From: Chloroflexota bacterium
Lineage (GTDB): Bacteria > Chloroflexota > Anaerolineae > JAAYEA01
NCBI GenBank assembly: GCA_019873665.1
Contig: JAIOAV010000020.1
Coordinates: forward strand, 1-55,024
Reading direction: 5' to 3'
DNA length: 55,024 bases
Shown: piece after piece, positions 37,082 to 46,441 of the stretch
How the letters are laid out: each line of letters starts with the position of its first letter
How positions within the stretch are numbered: position 1 is the first letter of the stretch
Translations under genes and position numbers: made by a program
Notes under the pieces: generated by a model
The model's input: only the letters and a program-made list of their open reading frames with translations
Told to the model about the DNA's origin: nothing
Database searches by the model: none

Positions 37082-39742
37082 TCACGGTGGGGATGCGCCT
37101 TGCTGGCCAAAGTTGCCCTTCAGCAGGGCAAAATCCAGGATGTCCACTGCGCCATCGCGGTTCAGATCGGCGCGCTCGTCGCGGCTGCCGTAAAGCTCGC
37201 GCAGCAACGAGAAATCCACCATGTCCACCACGTTGTCTCCGTTGATGTCGCCGGCCAGCAGCGGACCGATGTGCACCAGGTTCATGCCGGGGATCAGGGT
37301 GATGGGTTGCAGCAACGCCAGTGTCTGCGGGCTTTGCACAAAGAACATATAGTCACCCGGCCAGACCTCCGGCAAAACAAACTTCCCGTGCGCGTCCGTA
37401 AAGAGATCAAAGCGCTCCACCAATGCCTGCCCCTGATACATATCCAGACGCAACGCGACCGCCCACGATGGGTTGGGCGGCTTCGGCCGGCCCTGCAACT
37501 GCACGCTTCCCAGCACCATGGCGAACGGCGGCGGCGTGCCGGTTACAGTAGGGCGCGGCGTGAATGTATGGGTGGGCGTAGCCGTCGCCGTCGGTGAGAG
37601 CGTGATGGTGGGCGTGGCAGTCGCCACCGGTGCGGTGGGCGTCGCCGTCGCGGGGCGGCGCAGCCCCACATCAATCGGCACAATGGCGATTGCGCCCGGG
37701 ACATAGACGCCGAGATGGCCGACATTCGCGTCGGTGATATAACCCGGCGCGATGCCAACGGTAGTTACTGATGAGCCGGCAGGGTATCCCAGCACGGTGT
37801 ATTGCACCCGGTAGTGGCCGTCCGCGTCCGCCGACAGCGTGCTGTGCAGCCGCAGCGTCGGAATCCACACCTCCACCTGCGCGCCGGGTATGCCCGCGCC
37901 CCGCCCGATCCCTGCATCATAGATGATCCCCTCGACGATCAGAACGCCAAAGGGGGTCGGGGTCCCTGTGTGCGTCATGGTGTGGGTCGGAGTGGCCGTG
38001 GGCGTATGCGTGCCCGTAGGTGTAACGGTTGAAGTCGCCGTGGGTGGTGGTGGCAACACCTTGAGTGGAATGCGCCCGATCTCCACGCTGCTGACTACAT
38101 CGTACGACACGACATCGTACTGGCCTGCCGTCAGCGACGGCGGGATGACGAACTGCCCCATATAGTTGCCCAGCGGATCGCCAATAGCTCGGAACATGAA
38201 CGCGCCATCGAGGTATACGTCCGCTTGGCCGCCATTTCGGACGCGTGGGCAGTAGCCGTGCACGACCACCGTTGTGCCGGGCGCTCCCTCGCCGGGGATG
38301 ATATAGATGCCGCAGAAGGGGGTTGCGGTTGGCGTGCGAGTGGCCGTCCAGGTGGCGGTCGGCGTATGCGTTGGTGTGTCCGTCGGCGTGGGTGGCGTTG
38401 TAGTGTTTGTCGGCGTCGCCGTCGGCGGCAGCGTTTCGGTTGATGTCGGCGTGATGGTTGGCGTGAGCGTGTAGGTGGGCGTGGGTGCGCCGGGCGTCGT
38501 CGGCGTGGTGGTCGGCGACACCGTTGGTGTCGCTGACGCTGTTGGTGTCGCTGACGCCGTTGGCGTCGCTGTGGCTGTGTCTGTGGCGGTAGACGTGTGT
38601 GTCGGCACGGGAGTCTCGGTGAAGGTCGGCGTGGCTGATGGGACCTCGGTGGGCGTCAGGGTAGGGGTGCGCGTCGGCACGGGCGGTTTGAGCTCCGAGC
38701 AGTCGATCTCCAGCCGGTAGCCGCCCGCATCGCCGCGATACCCATCCACAACGATGTAGTACAGACCGGGCGGGGCATCGGGCAGGTGCGCCTCCGTGGT
38801 ACCGTAGGCGACGCAGTTGTTCTCCGATGGACCATCCAGGATGAAGACGTCGAGGTCCACCATCACGTCAAAGGGGGTTACCGTTACCGTGATACCCATC
38901 GTGATGGAGGTAACGATGAAATACACATCTTCCGGGCCGCTCTCATCCCAATCCACGCAGCTATAGCGGCTGGCGTTGTTGGGCTTGCCACTGTTGTTGC
39001 CGGTGTAGAGGTACTTGCACACCACTTCCACGGCGTCGGAGACATCCAGCCCGGGGGGCCGCGTGTTTGTGGCGGTCGGCGTGGATGTCGCGGGCGCAGG
39101 CGTCGTCGGCGTTGGCGTAGAGGTGGGCGGGCCGCCGGTGGGGGATGCGGTCGGCGTGGCCGTCGGCGTACCTGTGGCGGTGGCAGTGGGCGTATAGGTT
39201 GACGTGGGCGGGATGGGCGTCAGCGTGGGCGTGGCGGTCGGTGGCACGGCGCACGCTACCGACAGCGCATAAGTATCCACCGGGCTGAAGCCCTCGTACG
39301 ACTCGACGGCGACATAATAACGGCCGCTTGTGGTAACGCTATGGATGATCAGCTCCCATGTATTGCCCGACTGCACTGAGGAAGCGAGGAGCTGGAGCTC
39401 CGGGCCATAGAAGTAGAGATCCCAGTCGCAGCCGGCGGGGATATCGGTGAGCTGGAGCGTGAGCACGACTGGAGCGATCAGGTCGACATAATAGTAATCC
39501 ACATCATAGGCGATCTCAATCAAGCAGTTGACTGTTTGCCCACACGTCAGGGGGCCTCGCGCCTGCGCCGACGTGTTGTTCGGCTCGTCGCAGATACCGC
39601 CTTGCGCCAGCGGGGCGGCCAGTGCCGGCAGGCGAAAGCCGGCCAGCAGCGCCGCGATCAGCACCACGCATAGCGGGGGGATGAAGACGCGGGAGCGCTG
39701 TGATGGATGCGCCGGTCTATCGAGGTCTGTGTGACTTGGCAT
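37082..39742 (-). CDS. Large secreted modular protein with PPC, Ig-like and dockerin-like domains
   Basis: Protein of 886 aa from the ATG at 39742 (GAGGAGG upstream). Modules in order: signal peptide to about residue 45; PPC domain (C-D-E-P-N-N-T-S) to about 165; Thr/Pro linker; second PPC-like domain to about 365; long linker; Ig-like domain starting C-G-I-Y-I-I-P-G; linker; carboxypeptidase-regulatory-like domain; linker; a beta domain starting V-L-G-S-V-Q-L-Q-G-R; and a dockerin type I-like pair at about 828-886 (G-D-I-N-G-D-N-V-V-D, D-L-N-R-D-G-A-V-D). It is extracellular or envelope-attached. Its role may be binding of polymers or other surface proteins. The leader is about 130 bases long. 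Confidence 0.88.
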   Translation of the reverse strand: MPSHTDLDRPAHPSQRSRVFIPPLCVVLIAALLAGFRLPALAAPLAQGGICDEPNNTSAQARGPLTCGQTVNCLIEIAYDVDYYYVDLIAPVVLTLQLTDIPAGCDWDLYFYGPELQLLASSVQSGNTWELIIHSVTTSGRYYVAVESYEGFSPVDTYALSVACAVPPTATPTLTPIPPTSTYTPTATATGTPTATPTASPTGGPPTSTPTPTTPAPATSTPTATNTRPPGLDVSDAVEVVCKYLYTGNNSGKPNNASRYSCVDWDESGPEDVYFIVTSITMGITVTVTPFDVMVDLDVFILDGPSENNCVAYGTTEAHLPDAPPGLYYIVVDGYRGDAGGYRLEIDCSELKPPVPTRTPTLTPTEVPSATPTFTETPVPTHTSTATDTATATPTASATPTASATPTVSPTTTPTTPGAPTPTYTLTPTITPTSTETLPPTATPTNTTTPPTPTDTPTHTPTATWTATRTPTATPFCGIYIIPGEGAPGTTVVVHGYCPRVRNGGQADVYLDGAFMFRAIGDPLGNYMGQFVIPPSLTAGQYDVVSYDVVSSVEIGRIPLKVLPPPPTATSTVTPTGTHTPTATPTHTMTHTGTPTPFGVLIVEGIIYDAGIGRGAGIPGAQVEVWIPTLRLHSTLSADADGHYRVQYTVLGYPAGSSVTTVGIAPGYITDANVGHLGVYVPGAIAIVPIDVGLRRPATATPTAPVATATPTITLSPTATATPTHTFTPRPTVTGTPPPFAMVLGSVQLQGRPKPPNPSWAVALRLDMYQGQALVERFDLFTDAHGKFVLPEVWPGDYMFFVQSPQTLALLQPITLIPGMNLVHIGPLLAGDINGDNVVDMVDFSLLRELYGSRDERADLNRDGAVDILDFALLKGNFGQQGASPP

Positions 39743-39881
39743 AGACGTTATCCTCCTCACGGCTTGCCGCCCGCTTCGTCGCCGCGCGGCCTGCGGCGCG
39801 CGTGCTGCGGTGCGACATCTCACGCGAAACCCCCACTGCTTTACCCATCACCAAAAGGCAGGACATGGCTCACTCGCTGCT

Positions 39882-39909
39882 ATTATAGCCCGTTTGCCCA
39901 GTAGGGCAA
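39882..39909 (-). promoter_or_regulatory. Promoter of the 886-aa exoprotein
   Basis: Minus strand TTGCCC (39909-39904), 16 bp, TATAAT (39887-39882). Confidence 0.55.
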
Positions 39910-39910
39910 A
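39893..39910. promoter_or_regulatory. Palindromic operator candidate
   Basis: TTTGCCC-AGTA-GGGCAAA is a perfect 7-bp inverted repeat that covers the -35 box and most of the spacer of the exoprotein promoter. A dimeric repressor bound here would block that promoter. Confidence 0.45.
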
Positions 39911-39978
39911 AGACGCAAGTGACTGCCGTCACAATACGGCGACCCTGACCATATAGGAGGAGCTGCGCAGACCGTTGG

Positions 39979-40007
39979 TTGACCGTGGCCCTGCGTTGGA
40001 GTATAAT
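39979..40007 (+). promoter_or_regulatory. Promoter of uvrB
   Basis: TTGACC (39979-39984), 17 bp, TATAAT (40002-40007), 45 bases before the GTG start. No recognised LexA site was seen over it. Confidence 0.65.
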
Positions 40008-40052
40008 GTCTGCCATCGAACTGAAGTTCTATGGAGCGTGGGGAGGACGGCT

Positions 40053-42071
40053 GTGCCCTCTTTCGAGCTGATCTCAGACTTTCAGCCTACCGGCGACCAG
40101 CCCCAGGCGATTGCCAAGCTGGTGGATGGCCTTCGCGCGGGCTACAAGCATCAGACGTTACTGGGTGCCACTGCCACTGGCAAGACGTATGTTATGGCCA
40201 ACATCATCGCACAGCGACAGGTGCCGACGCTGGTGCTGGTGCACAACAAGACGCTGGCGGCGCAGCTCTATGCCGAGTTTAAGGAATTCTTCCCGAAGAA
40301 CGCCGTCGAGTACTTTGTCTCGTACTATGACTATTACCAGCCGGAGGCATACCTGCCGCGCACCGACACCTATATCGAGAAGGACGCCCAGATCAACGAC
40401 GAGATCAATAAGCTCCGGCTGGCCGCTACCTCGTCGCTGCTGACGCGGCGCGACACCATCATCGTGGCCAGCGTCTCCTGCATCTATAGCCTCGGCTCGC
40501 CGGACGAATACGGACAGGATGTGGTAACGCTGGCCGTTGGCGACTACCGGCGTCGCGACAAGGTATTGCGCCACCTCACGGAGATCTTCTACGAGCGGAA
40601 CGACGCGAACCTGACACGTGGGCACTTTCGCGTGCGCGGCGACACGGTGGACATCTTTCCCGCCTACCGCGATACGGTGATTCGCGTCGAGTTCTGGGGC
40701 GACGACGTGGAGCGGATCAGCGAGGTGGACCCGCTGACCGGGGAGCTGATCGCGGCGCTGGACGAGGTACGCATCTTTCCCGCCAAGCACTTTGTGACTT
40801 CGGCAGACAAGATGGCCGCAGCGTTTGGCGCCATTGAGGCCGAGCTGGAGGAGCGGCTGGCATGGCTGCGTTCCCGCGACAAGCTATTGGAGGCGCAGCG
40901 GCTGGAGCAGCGCACGCGCTATGACCTCGAGATGATGCGAGAAGTCGGCTATTGCTCCGGCATCGAGAACTACTCGCGGCATCTTTCCGGACGGCAGGCG
41001 GGGGAGCAGCCGTGGACCTTGTTAGACTATTTCCCCGACGATTTCCTGCTCATCGTGGACGAATCGCACATCACGCTGCCGCAGGTGCGCGGTATGTACA
41101 ACGGCGACCGCGCGCGGAAGGAGGTGCTGATTGACTTTGGCTTCCGTCTTCCCTCGGCACTGGATAACCGTCCCCTCACTTTCGAGGAGTTCGAGCGGCA
41201 CATCAACCAGGTGATCTACACCTCGGCCACCCCCGGCCCCTATGAGCTGGAGCACTCGCAGCAAGTGGTGGAGCAGATCATCCGGCCCACCGGGCTGGTG
41301 GACCCGCAGATCTCGGTGCGGCCCACCAAAGGCCAGATTGACGATCTGGTGGGCGAGATCCGCCGGCGCGTGGAGCAGCACGAGCGTGTGCTAGTTACGA
41401 CGCTGACCAAACGGATGGCCGAGGACCTGACCGATTACCTGCAAGAGCTGGGCTTGAAGGTGCACTATCTCCATTCCGAGATCGAGACCATCGAGCGCGT
41501 GGAGATCCTGCGCGACCTGCGGCTGGGGGTGTACGACGTGGTGGTGGGCATCAACCTGCTGCGCGAGGGACTGGACCTGCCGGAGGTGTCGCTGGTCGCC
41601 ATCCTGGACGCGGACAAGGAGGGCTTCCTGCGCTCCTCAGGCTCGCTGATCCAGACGATTGGGCGCGCGGCGCGCAATGTCAACGGCGAGGTGATCATGT
41701 ATGCTGACACGATCACCGACTCGATGCGGCGCGCTATAGACGAGACGAACCGCCGTCGCAGCATCCAGATTGCCTACAACGAGGCGCACAACATTCAGCC
41801 GGCGAGCATCGTCAAAGAGGTCCGGGACCTGACAAGCCGCGTGCGCGTAGCGGCAGAGCCGCGCGCCGACTACCTCCTGCGTCCGCAGATGCCACCGGAC
41901 GAGATGGCGCGGCTGGCAGAAGAGCTGGAGAAACAGATGCGGCAGGCTGCTGCCCGTCTCGAGTTCGAGAAGGCGGCGTTGCTGCGCGACCAGATCATCG
42001 AGCTCAGGCAGAGACTGGAAGACCCCGACAAGGCGGCATGGGACCTTATCCGCCAGACGCCGCGTCGCTAA
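40053..42071 (+). CDS. uvrB: Excinuclease ABC subunit B
   Basis: Protein of 672 aa from GTG 40053, preceded by GGGGAGGAC; the longer frame runs through the promoter. Walker A is G-A-T-A-T-G-K-T at 38-45. The beta-hairpin that clamps DNA is marked by [10 protein letters not shown] near 93-102. D-E-S-H (Walker B) lies near 337, helicase motifs V ([10 protein letters not shown]) and VI (Q-T-I-G-R-A-A-R) in the second RecA domain, and the C-terminal UVR motif (about 625-660) binds UvrC. It verifies lesions in nucleotide excision repair with UvrA and UvrC. Its stop overlaps that of the convergent Fe-S gene (CTAA). Confidence 0.97.
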   Translation: MPSFELISDFQPTGDQPQAIAKLVDGLRAGYKHQTLLGATATGKTYVMANIIAQRQVPTLVLVHNKTLAAQLYAEFKEFFPKNAVEYFVSYYDYYQPEAYLPRTDTYIEKDAQINDEINKLRLAATSSLLTRRDTIIVASVSCIYSLGSPDEYGQDVVTLAVGDYRRRDKVLRHLTEIFYERNDANLTRGHFRVRGDTVDIFPAYRDTVIRVEFWGDDVERISEVDPLTGELIAALDEVRIFPAKHFVTSADKMAAAFGAIEAELEERLAWLRSRDKLLEAQRLEQRTRYDLEMMREVGYCSGIENYSRHLSGRQAGEQPWTLLDYFPDDFLLIVDESHITLPQVRGMYNGDRARKEVLIDFGFRLPSALDNRPLTFEEFERHINQVIYTSATPGPYELEHSQQVVEQIIRPTGLVDPQISVRPTKGQIDDLVGEIRRRVEQHERVLVTTLTKRMAEDLTDYLQELGLKVHYLHSEIETIERVEILRDLRLGVYDVVVGINLLREGLDLPEVSLVAILDADKEGFLRSSGSLIQTIGRAARNVNGEVIMYADTITDSMRRAIDETNRRRSIQIAYNEAHNIQPASIVKEVRDLTSRVRVAAEPRADYLLRPQMPPDEMARLAEELEKQMRQAAARLEFEKAALLRDQIIELRQRLEDPDKAAWDLIRQTPRR

Positions 42072-43123
42072 GGCATCGTGCGTCGCCGTAGCCGCTCCTC
42101 TTCCCATGCCGTCATGTTCGGTGGCGGCGGCACGGTCTCTTCCGGAGCCTTGCGCCGCAAGCTGGCGGCGCCGAACTCGCAGCCACTGACGCAGAGGCCG
42201 CAGCCAATGCAGCGCCTCAGGTCTACTGCCGCCACGCCGCCATCCAGCGCGATCGCGTGCACCTGGCAGCGTTCCACGCAGACACCGCAACCGGTGCAGG
42301 CGTCCGAGTCTATGACCGCATCGTAGTTGCTGCGCGCGATCGACCCCTCAACGCCGAACTCGTTGATCGAGCGCAGCACACCGCAGCAGCAGCCACAGCA
42401 GTTGCAGATAAACCCCAGGCCTTCCATCACGTTGCTGACCGAGTGCACCAGCCCGATCCTCTCCACCTCATCAAGCAGCGCCAGCGCCTCCTCCCGTGTG
42501 ATCGCATTCGGGTGCGGCGTGGTGCTCTCGGCGTTGGAAAAGGTGAGGCAGACGCGCAGGGGAAAATCGCAGCGGCGGCCGATGTGCTCCTGCTGCAGGC
42601 GGCAGATGCAATCTTGGACGCGAAACGTCTTGGCGCGCATCAGGATCGCGCGTACATCGTCGTAAGGCAGAATCTCCTCCGCCTTGACGGCGCTTTGCAC
42701 CGGGATGACGCGCGTCAGCGCAGGCTGTGGCCGCATGATGTCTGCTGCTCCGCCCGCGGCAAAATACGCCTCGAACAGATGTGCTAGCTCATTGTCCATC
42801 ACATCGAGTTGCGCCTCATAGCTGCCGACGACAAAGGGTGCGAGGCGAAAGCGAGCCTTGCCCTCGCCCCGCTCAAACCACACGAGGCCCTTGCGCGCCA
42901 TGTCCATCAGCTTCTTGCGGGCGGGCAGCGGTTCCATCCCAAGGCGCGCCGCGATCTCCTCCACTGTCTCCATCTCCCGCCCCAACTGCGCGCCGATCTC
43001 TGCTTCCTCCGGCATGAACATGCGCTGGAGCAGCGGGATCTCGGCGCGCGACGCGGTGCGCGTAAAGCCGTTCGGCAGCCGATGCAATGCGTCCGCCAGA
43101 CGGTCGTAGATGCTCTCACTCAT
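42068..43123 (-). CDS. Multi-cluster Fe-S protein with N-terminal winged-helix-like domain
   Basis: Protein of 351 aa from ATG 43123 (GAGGAGAG upstream). Residues about 45-95 look like a winged helix (V-E-E-I-A-A-R-L-G, then A-R-K-G-L-V-W-F-E). A Cys group C172-x-C174...C185...C192 may hold one cluster. An unusual run C240-x-C-C-x-C-C-C247 follows, then two classical ferredoxin motifs, C276-x2-C-x2-C-x3-C286 and C305-x2-C-x2-C-x3-C315, for two [4Fe-4S] clusters. It could pass electrons or sense redox state. I recall similar proteins in anaerobic bacteria without an assigned role. It lies at the end of a four-gene minus-strand group. Confidence 0.82.
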   Translation of the reverse strand: MSESIYDRLADALHRLPNGFTRTASRAEIPLLQRMFMPEEAEIGAQLGREMETVEEIAARLGMEPLPARKKLMDMARKGLVWFERGEGKARFRLAPFVVGSYEAQLDVMDNELAHLFEAYFAAGGAADIMRPQPALTRVIPVQSAVKAEEILPYDDVRAILMRAKTFRVQDCICRLQQEHIGRRCDFPLRVCLTFSNAESTTPHPNAITREEALALLDEVERIGLVHSVSNVMEGLGFICNCCGCCCGVLRSINEFGVEGSIARSNYDAVIDSDACTGCGVCVERCQVHAIALDGGVAAVDLRRCIGCGLCVSGCEFGAASLRRKAPEETVPPPPNMTAWEEERLRRRTMP

Positions 43124-43140
43124 TTCTCTCCTCTTTCCGC

Positions 43141-43641
43141 TCACGCGCGCCAGAAGGCCCAGATGGTGTGGACGAGGACATACCCCAGCGCGGCCAGCGC
43201 GATCAACTTGATGACGGGCGCGCCCAGCACCACAAAGAGGCCAAAAGCTCCCAGCAAAAGCAACACGCTACCGACGGCCATGACGAGCCAACGCCACCAT
43301 CGCCTGTCCCATCGCCAGTCGCCGGCGCGGCAGCCGCGCTTGAACTCGCGCATGCCATGCGTGTCCGTCAAGGGAAAGCCGCGCTGAGGCGTCGCCTCAG
43401 CCTGTGGGGCGCTATCCTCGCTCATGAGGGCGGACGCGGCCAGCAGCAGCGCCGTGCCGAGCATGCCGACGCCGCTCACGAGCAGCATCCAGCGCCGCGC
43501 CTGTACGGGATGCGCCTGAAGATGTGTGTTCAATGTTTGCAGCGGTGTCAGTCGTGCGGCTACGCGGTTGAGGACGGAAAAGAACACCACCACCACCAGC
43601 AACCAGACGAAGCTGCGGAACGCGCGGCGTGTCTCGGACAT
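43141..43641 (-). CDS. Membrane protein of unknown function
   Basis: Protein of 166 aa. Four hydrophobic stretches are visible: about 10-28, 50-72, 115-140 and 142-162, with a charged loop (about 75-113) containing K-R-G-C-R-A-G-D-W-R-W-D-R-R-W-W. No family was recognised. The ribosome site is weak (GGAGGG lies 12 bases before the ATG). It ends 17 bases before the Fe-S gene, so co-expression and a role next to it in the membrane are possible. Confidence 0.6.
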   Translation of the reverse strand: MSETRRAFRSFVWLLVVVVFFSVLNRVAARLTPLQTLNTHLQAHPVQARRWMLLVSGVGMLGTALLLAASALMSEDSAPQAEATPQRGFPLTDTHGMREFKRGCRAGDWRWDRRWWRWLVMAVGSVLLLLGAFGLFVVLGAPVIKLIALAALGYVLVHTIWAFWRA

Positions 43642-43668
43642 GCGTGCTCTTGCCCTCCCTGAGGCGAT

Positions 43669-44424
43669 CTATCGTTCTTGGTACTGTCGCTGGCCGAATT
43701 GGGCATCTGTCATCCTGATAAACCCCCAAACCGTCGCGACGTTGCTGCCTGCGGGACGGCCCAAGTGCACGATAAAGAGGCGGCAGAGCGCCCGCGCGCA
43801 TCGCTCCAGGCACGCGACGATCTGCCGCACGCTCTCCTGCCGGAATTCGCGCAGCCGCCGTTCCTGCACATACCGGTGATATATCTCCAGCCCCAGCACC
43901 TGCCGCTCCACCGTCTCCCACTGCTGTTCCAGCCAGCCAGATGTATCACGGGTGTTGCCAAAGGTAGCAAGGTGTATATAGCTTTCGCTTTGTCCTACCT
44001 CCGCCAGAAAACGCAGCAGGAGCGCAAGCGTCGCATCGTCCTGCAGAAACGCATGATCCTCGGCTGCGGCAGGGATACGCAGATAGTCAGGAGTGAAGGC
44101 CTGCGCCACCACCATCTCTCGCAACGTGCCCAGCGGCTGGTCGAGGCGGCGCAGTTCCTTGGGGGTGGGCAGGGCGGCGATGGGACCTGTCGTCGCCTGA
44201 CAGAGCACGAGCTTCATCATCCGCTCCAGCGCGACGGCGAGCATCAGCGCGAACGACATATTCTGCCGTCGCGGCGGCACCCGCGCGTGGCGCTGCACCA
44301 GCGCCAGGCTCGACTCGAGCATCGAGACGGACAGCTCCATCTCGCGCATGAGCGTTACCTTGCGGAGCACGTCATCTTGGGCTGGATCGGTCGTTCGGGA
44401 GCTGCGCACACTTGACCCCCACAC
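43669..44424 (-). CDS. Hypothetical helical protein next to DNA methyltransferase
   Basis: Protein of up to 251 aa from GTG 44424. The start is uncertain: a GTG five codons on, or the ATG at M26 (M-R-E-M-E-L-S), could be used. The content is mostly helical and soluble, with Arg-rich helices (E-R-R-L-R-E-F-R-Q-E-S-V-R-Q) and two Cys near 205-212. No known motif was recognised. It follows the DNA methyltransferase by 44 bases, which invites the idea of a partner protein, but no nuclease motif (for example D-x(n)-E-x-K) is evident. Confidence 0.6.
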   Translation of the reverse strand: MWGSSVRSSRTTDPAQDDVLRKVTLMREMELSVSMLESSLALVQRHARVPPRRQNMSFALMLAVALERMMKLVLCQATTGPIAALPTPKELRRLDQPLGTLREMVVAQAFTPDYLRIPAAAEDHAFLQDDATLALLLRFLAEVGQSESYIHLATFGNTRDTSGWLEQQWETVERQVLGLEIYHRYVQERRLREFRQESVRQIVACLERCARALCRLFIVHLGRPAGSNVATVWGFIRMTDAQFGQRQYQER

Positions 44425-44468
44425 TCCAAACTATGCTGGATTCACTAGGCAGCAAGGCCAGCATCCCA

Positions 44469-45872
44469 TCAACTCGGCTTGAGGAAGCCGATGATATACT
44501 CCTCGTGCATTCGCTTCTGTATCTGCGACCCCGGGTCGAGTTTCGCTCCCGCGGGCATCATGCGGCGGTTACGATCGAGGTTTCGCACGGCGATTCTCGG
44601 CACCGCAAATCCCAGGGAACGCCCGATGTCGGCCAGGCACAGGTCCGTCATGGTGTCCTGGCCGCGCATGGTTGAGCTACCGACAACCACGATGGCAGCC
44701 CGGCCCGGCTTTAGGACTCGCCACATCTCGGCCAGTACCAAGGTCATCTCCGAATAGTAGCGATGCAGTACCAGTCCTTTCCTCCGATCCTGGCGCGAGA
44801 TGGCAGCTACGATCTCGGCGCTGTATTCCGGAAGCGGGAGCAGACCAGAATTGCTGACGCTTTCGCCGCCGATGTAGTCTTTCCGCTTCTCTCCCAACTC
44901 CGTCACTGACCGATGCAGCCATACCATAGAGAACTTGTGCGCCCGCATATAGTCAATTGCGTTGGCGGCATAGGGAGGCGAGGTGACGATGAGATCCACC
45001 GTGCCATCGCGCAGAGGCATGCACTGCGCATCGCCAAAGGCGATCAGCGGCGTGCGTGTGGCAAGAGCCATCTGCGAAACCCCCTGCAGGTTCTGGCGAA
45101 ACCTTTTGCTGAACTCGACGAGTGGAGAGCGCAGGCTCTTGGTCAGAAAGCTGAGGTTTCTGCTGGATCCTCTGGATAGCTGATCCAGTATGATGATATT
45201 ACCCACCTCGTCGGTGACGCGCTTGGCACGATGAGGTCGCGTGTGCGCGAGATCAAGCGCTAAAGAGACGCCGCCGGACTTGGTGATGATGATCGCCGAG
45301 AAGGCGAGTTCAAAGAACTTCCTGACATCTGGCTCCTGAATCGCCTCGATTTGCTGCGCTAACGCGAGCAGCTCCAGTTGCGTCTGGCGGGCAAACCAGT
45401 AGTCCACAAACTCCTTCGTCTTGGTATCCCAGCGAGCCTCCAATGCAGCAGCCAGTTCAGTGTGCCTTTGCGCCAAAGCCTCGCTTGCGTTCCGCAGAAT
45501 GCCATTGCCCACGTCAAGCAACCGGGCAGTGTCCAGATGGGTGACTTTGGTTCTGGCGATGTGCGTGGCAAGTGGGTCAATATCTAGGCCAATGGCGTGG
45601 CGCTGCAGAAGTGCCGCTTCGACGACGGTCGTGCCGGATCCCATCATCGGATCAAGCACAATATCGCCAACCTCGGTTAGAGCTTCGATAAAGCGTCGTG
45701 GCAACTGCGGTGGGAACTTGGCAGGGAAGGAGTGAAAGTTGTGCGAGGCGTAGCTGCTATCGTCCTGGTGAAAGTCGAGGTCGCTAGACAGCGCGGCCAC
45801 GAGTCTCGCCTGATAATCGATGGCTCCATCAGTCTTTTCAGTTGTGTCAAGAGGTAGGGAAAGCTGATACAT
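44469..45872 (-). CDS. N4/N6-type site-specific DNA methyltransferase
   Basis: Protein of 467 aa; ATG 45872 is preferred to a preceding TTG. The SAM motif D-P-M-M-G-S-G-T is at 74-81, and the catalytic T-S-P-P-Y at 297-301, the form usual for N4-cytosine methylases. The order (SAM motif first) fits the gamma/alpha-like arrangement. An N-terminal H-N-F-H-S-F-P-A-K-F-P-P segment is typical of this group. No restriction endonuclease was recognised beside it, so it may be an orphan or part of an undetected system. Its base composition looks lower in GC than the surrounding genes, which suggests transfer. Confidence 0.88.
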   Translation of the reverse strand: MYQLSLPLDTTEKTDGAIDYQARLVAALSSDLDFHQDDSSYASHNFHSFPAKFPPQLPRRFIEALTEVGDIVLDPMMGSGTTVVEAALLQRHAIGLDIDPLATHIARTKVTHLDTARLLDVGNGILRNASEALAQRHTELAAALEARWDTKTKEFVDYWFARQTQLELLALAQQIEAIQEPDVRKFFELAFSAIIITKSGGVSLALDLAHTRPHRAKRVTDEVGNIIILDQLSRGSSRNLSFLTKSLRSPLVEFSKRFRQNLQGVSQMALATRTPLIAFGDAQCMPLRDGTVDLIVTSPPYAANAIDYMRAHKFSMVWLHRSVTELGEKRKDYIGGESVSNSGLLPLPEYSAEIVAAISRQDRRKGLVLHRYYSEMTLVLAEMWRVLKPGRAAIVVVGSSTMRGQDTMTDLCLADIGRSLGFAVPRIAVRNLDRNRRMMPAGAKLDPGSQIQKRMHEEYIIGFLKPS

Positions 45873-46000
45873 CAAACGCGCCGCCAGTCCATTACCTGTC
45901 CAGTCGCTGTGCTCTATGACTCAAGTATATGTTGTACCGAATCGCGCATAAAATCCGCGGATGCTGCGCCCGGTTTCTCGATCTCTATACCCGCATCGCC

Positions 46001-46441
46001 TCAGCCATAGCGCTTGCGGTAGCCGGGAAAGGGGCGAAAGCCCTCCCGCACGTAAAAAGCGTCGGCGCCATCGGTGCAGAGCAGGTCCAGCCGCGTCTCC
46101 GGATAGAGGCGGTGGCACACCTCCAGCAGCGCTGCGCCGATTCCCTTGCCGCGCCACGCCGGCGCGACGAGCAGCTCGGCGATGTACATGGACACGAACC
46201 CGTCGGTGATGGCACGCACAAAGCCGGCCACCTCATCCCCCGCCACGGCCACGAGCGCCGGCCAGGCGTGCTGCCAGGAGGCGCGAGAGGCTTCCGGGCG
46301 CGCTGTTGGCGTCGTCCACCCTTGCGCCGTCGAGAGCGCCTGGATCGCTGCGAAATCCGCGTCCGTCCAGGCGCGGATGGCAACCCCCGGCGGTAGCGCC
46401 ACCCCGTCTGTGGCTCGTGCCACCTCTTGCTCCCGGTTCAT
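46001..46441 (-). CDS. GNAT-family N-acetyltransferase
   Basis: Protein of 146 aa, a normal single GNAT domain. The acetyl-CoA loop is A-W-R-G-K-G-I-G near 97-104, after E-L-L-V-A-P, and the C-terminal F-Y-V-R-E-G-F-R-P is typical. Its ATG overlaps the stop of the Gfo/Idh gene (ATGA), so the two form an operon. The substrate might be the amino sugar produced or used by that oxidoreductase; this is inferred from context only. Confidence 0.88.
   Translation of the reverse strand: MNREQEVARATDGVALPPGVAIRAWTDADFAAIQALSTAQGWTTPTARPEASRASWQHAWPALVAVAGDEVAGFVRAITDGFVSMYIAELLVAPAWRGKGIGAALLEVCHRLYPETRLDLLCTDGADAFYVREGFRPFPGYRKRYG

Larger units (their letters stand above)
39743..40052. promoter_or_regulatory. 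Divergent control region between exoprotein and uvrB
   Basis: This 310-base gap has no gene. It holds the exoprotein promoter on the minus strand, a palindrome over its -35 box, the uvrB promoter on the plus strand, and a GC-rich 130-base exoprotein leader in which no known riboswitch was recognised. Confidence 0.6.

Noticed and set aside
36265..37110. TTG at 37110 as start of the PIG-L protein
   Set aside because: It overlaps the upstream coding sequence and has no ribosome site; TTG 37053 has AGGA at good distance and begins just before the zinc motif.
38510..38600. CRISPR-like short direct repeats
   Set aside because: The repeats are contiguous, degenerate and in frame, encoding a Thr/Pro linker; there are no unique spacers.
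39743..39875. Riboswitch in the exoprotein leader
   Set aside because: The leader is long and GC-rich, but no conserved core of c-di-GMP or other known riboswitches could be read.
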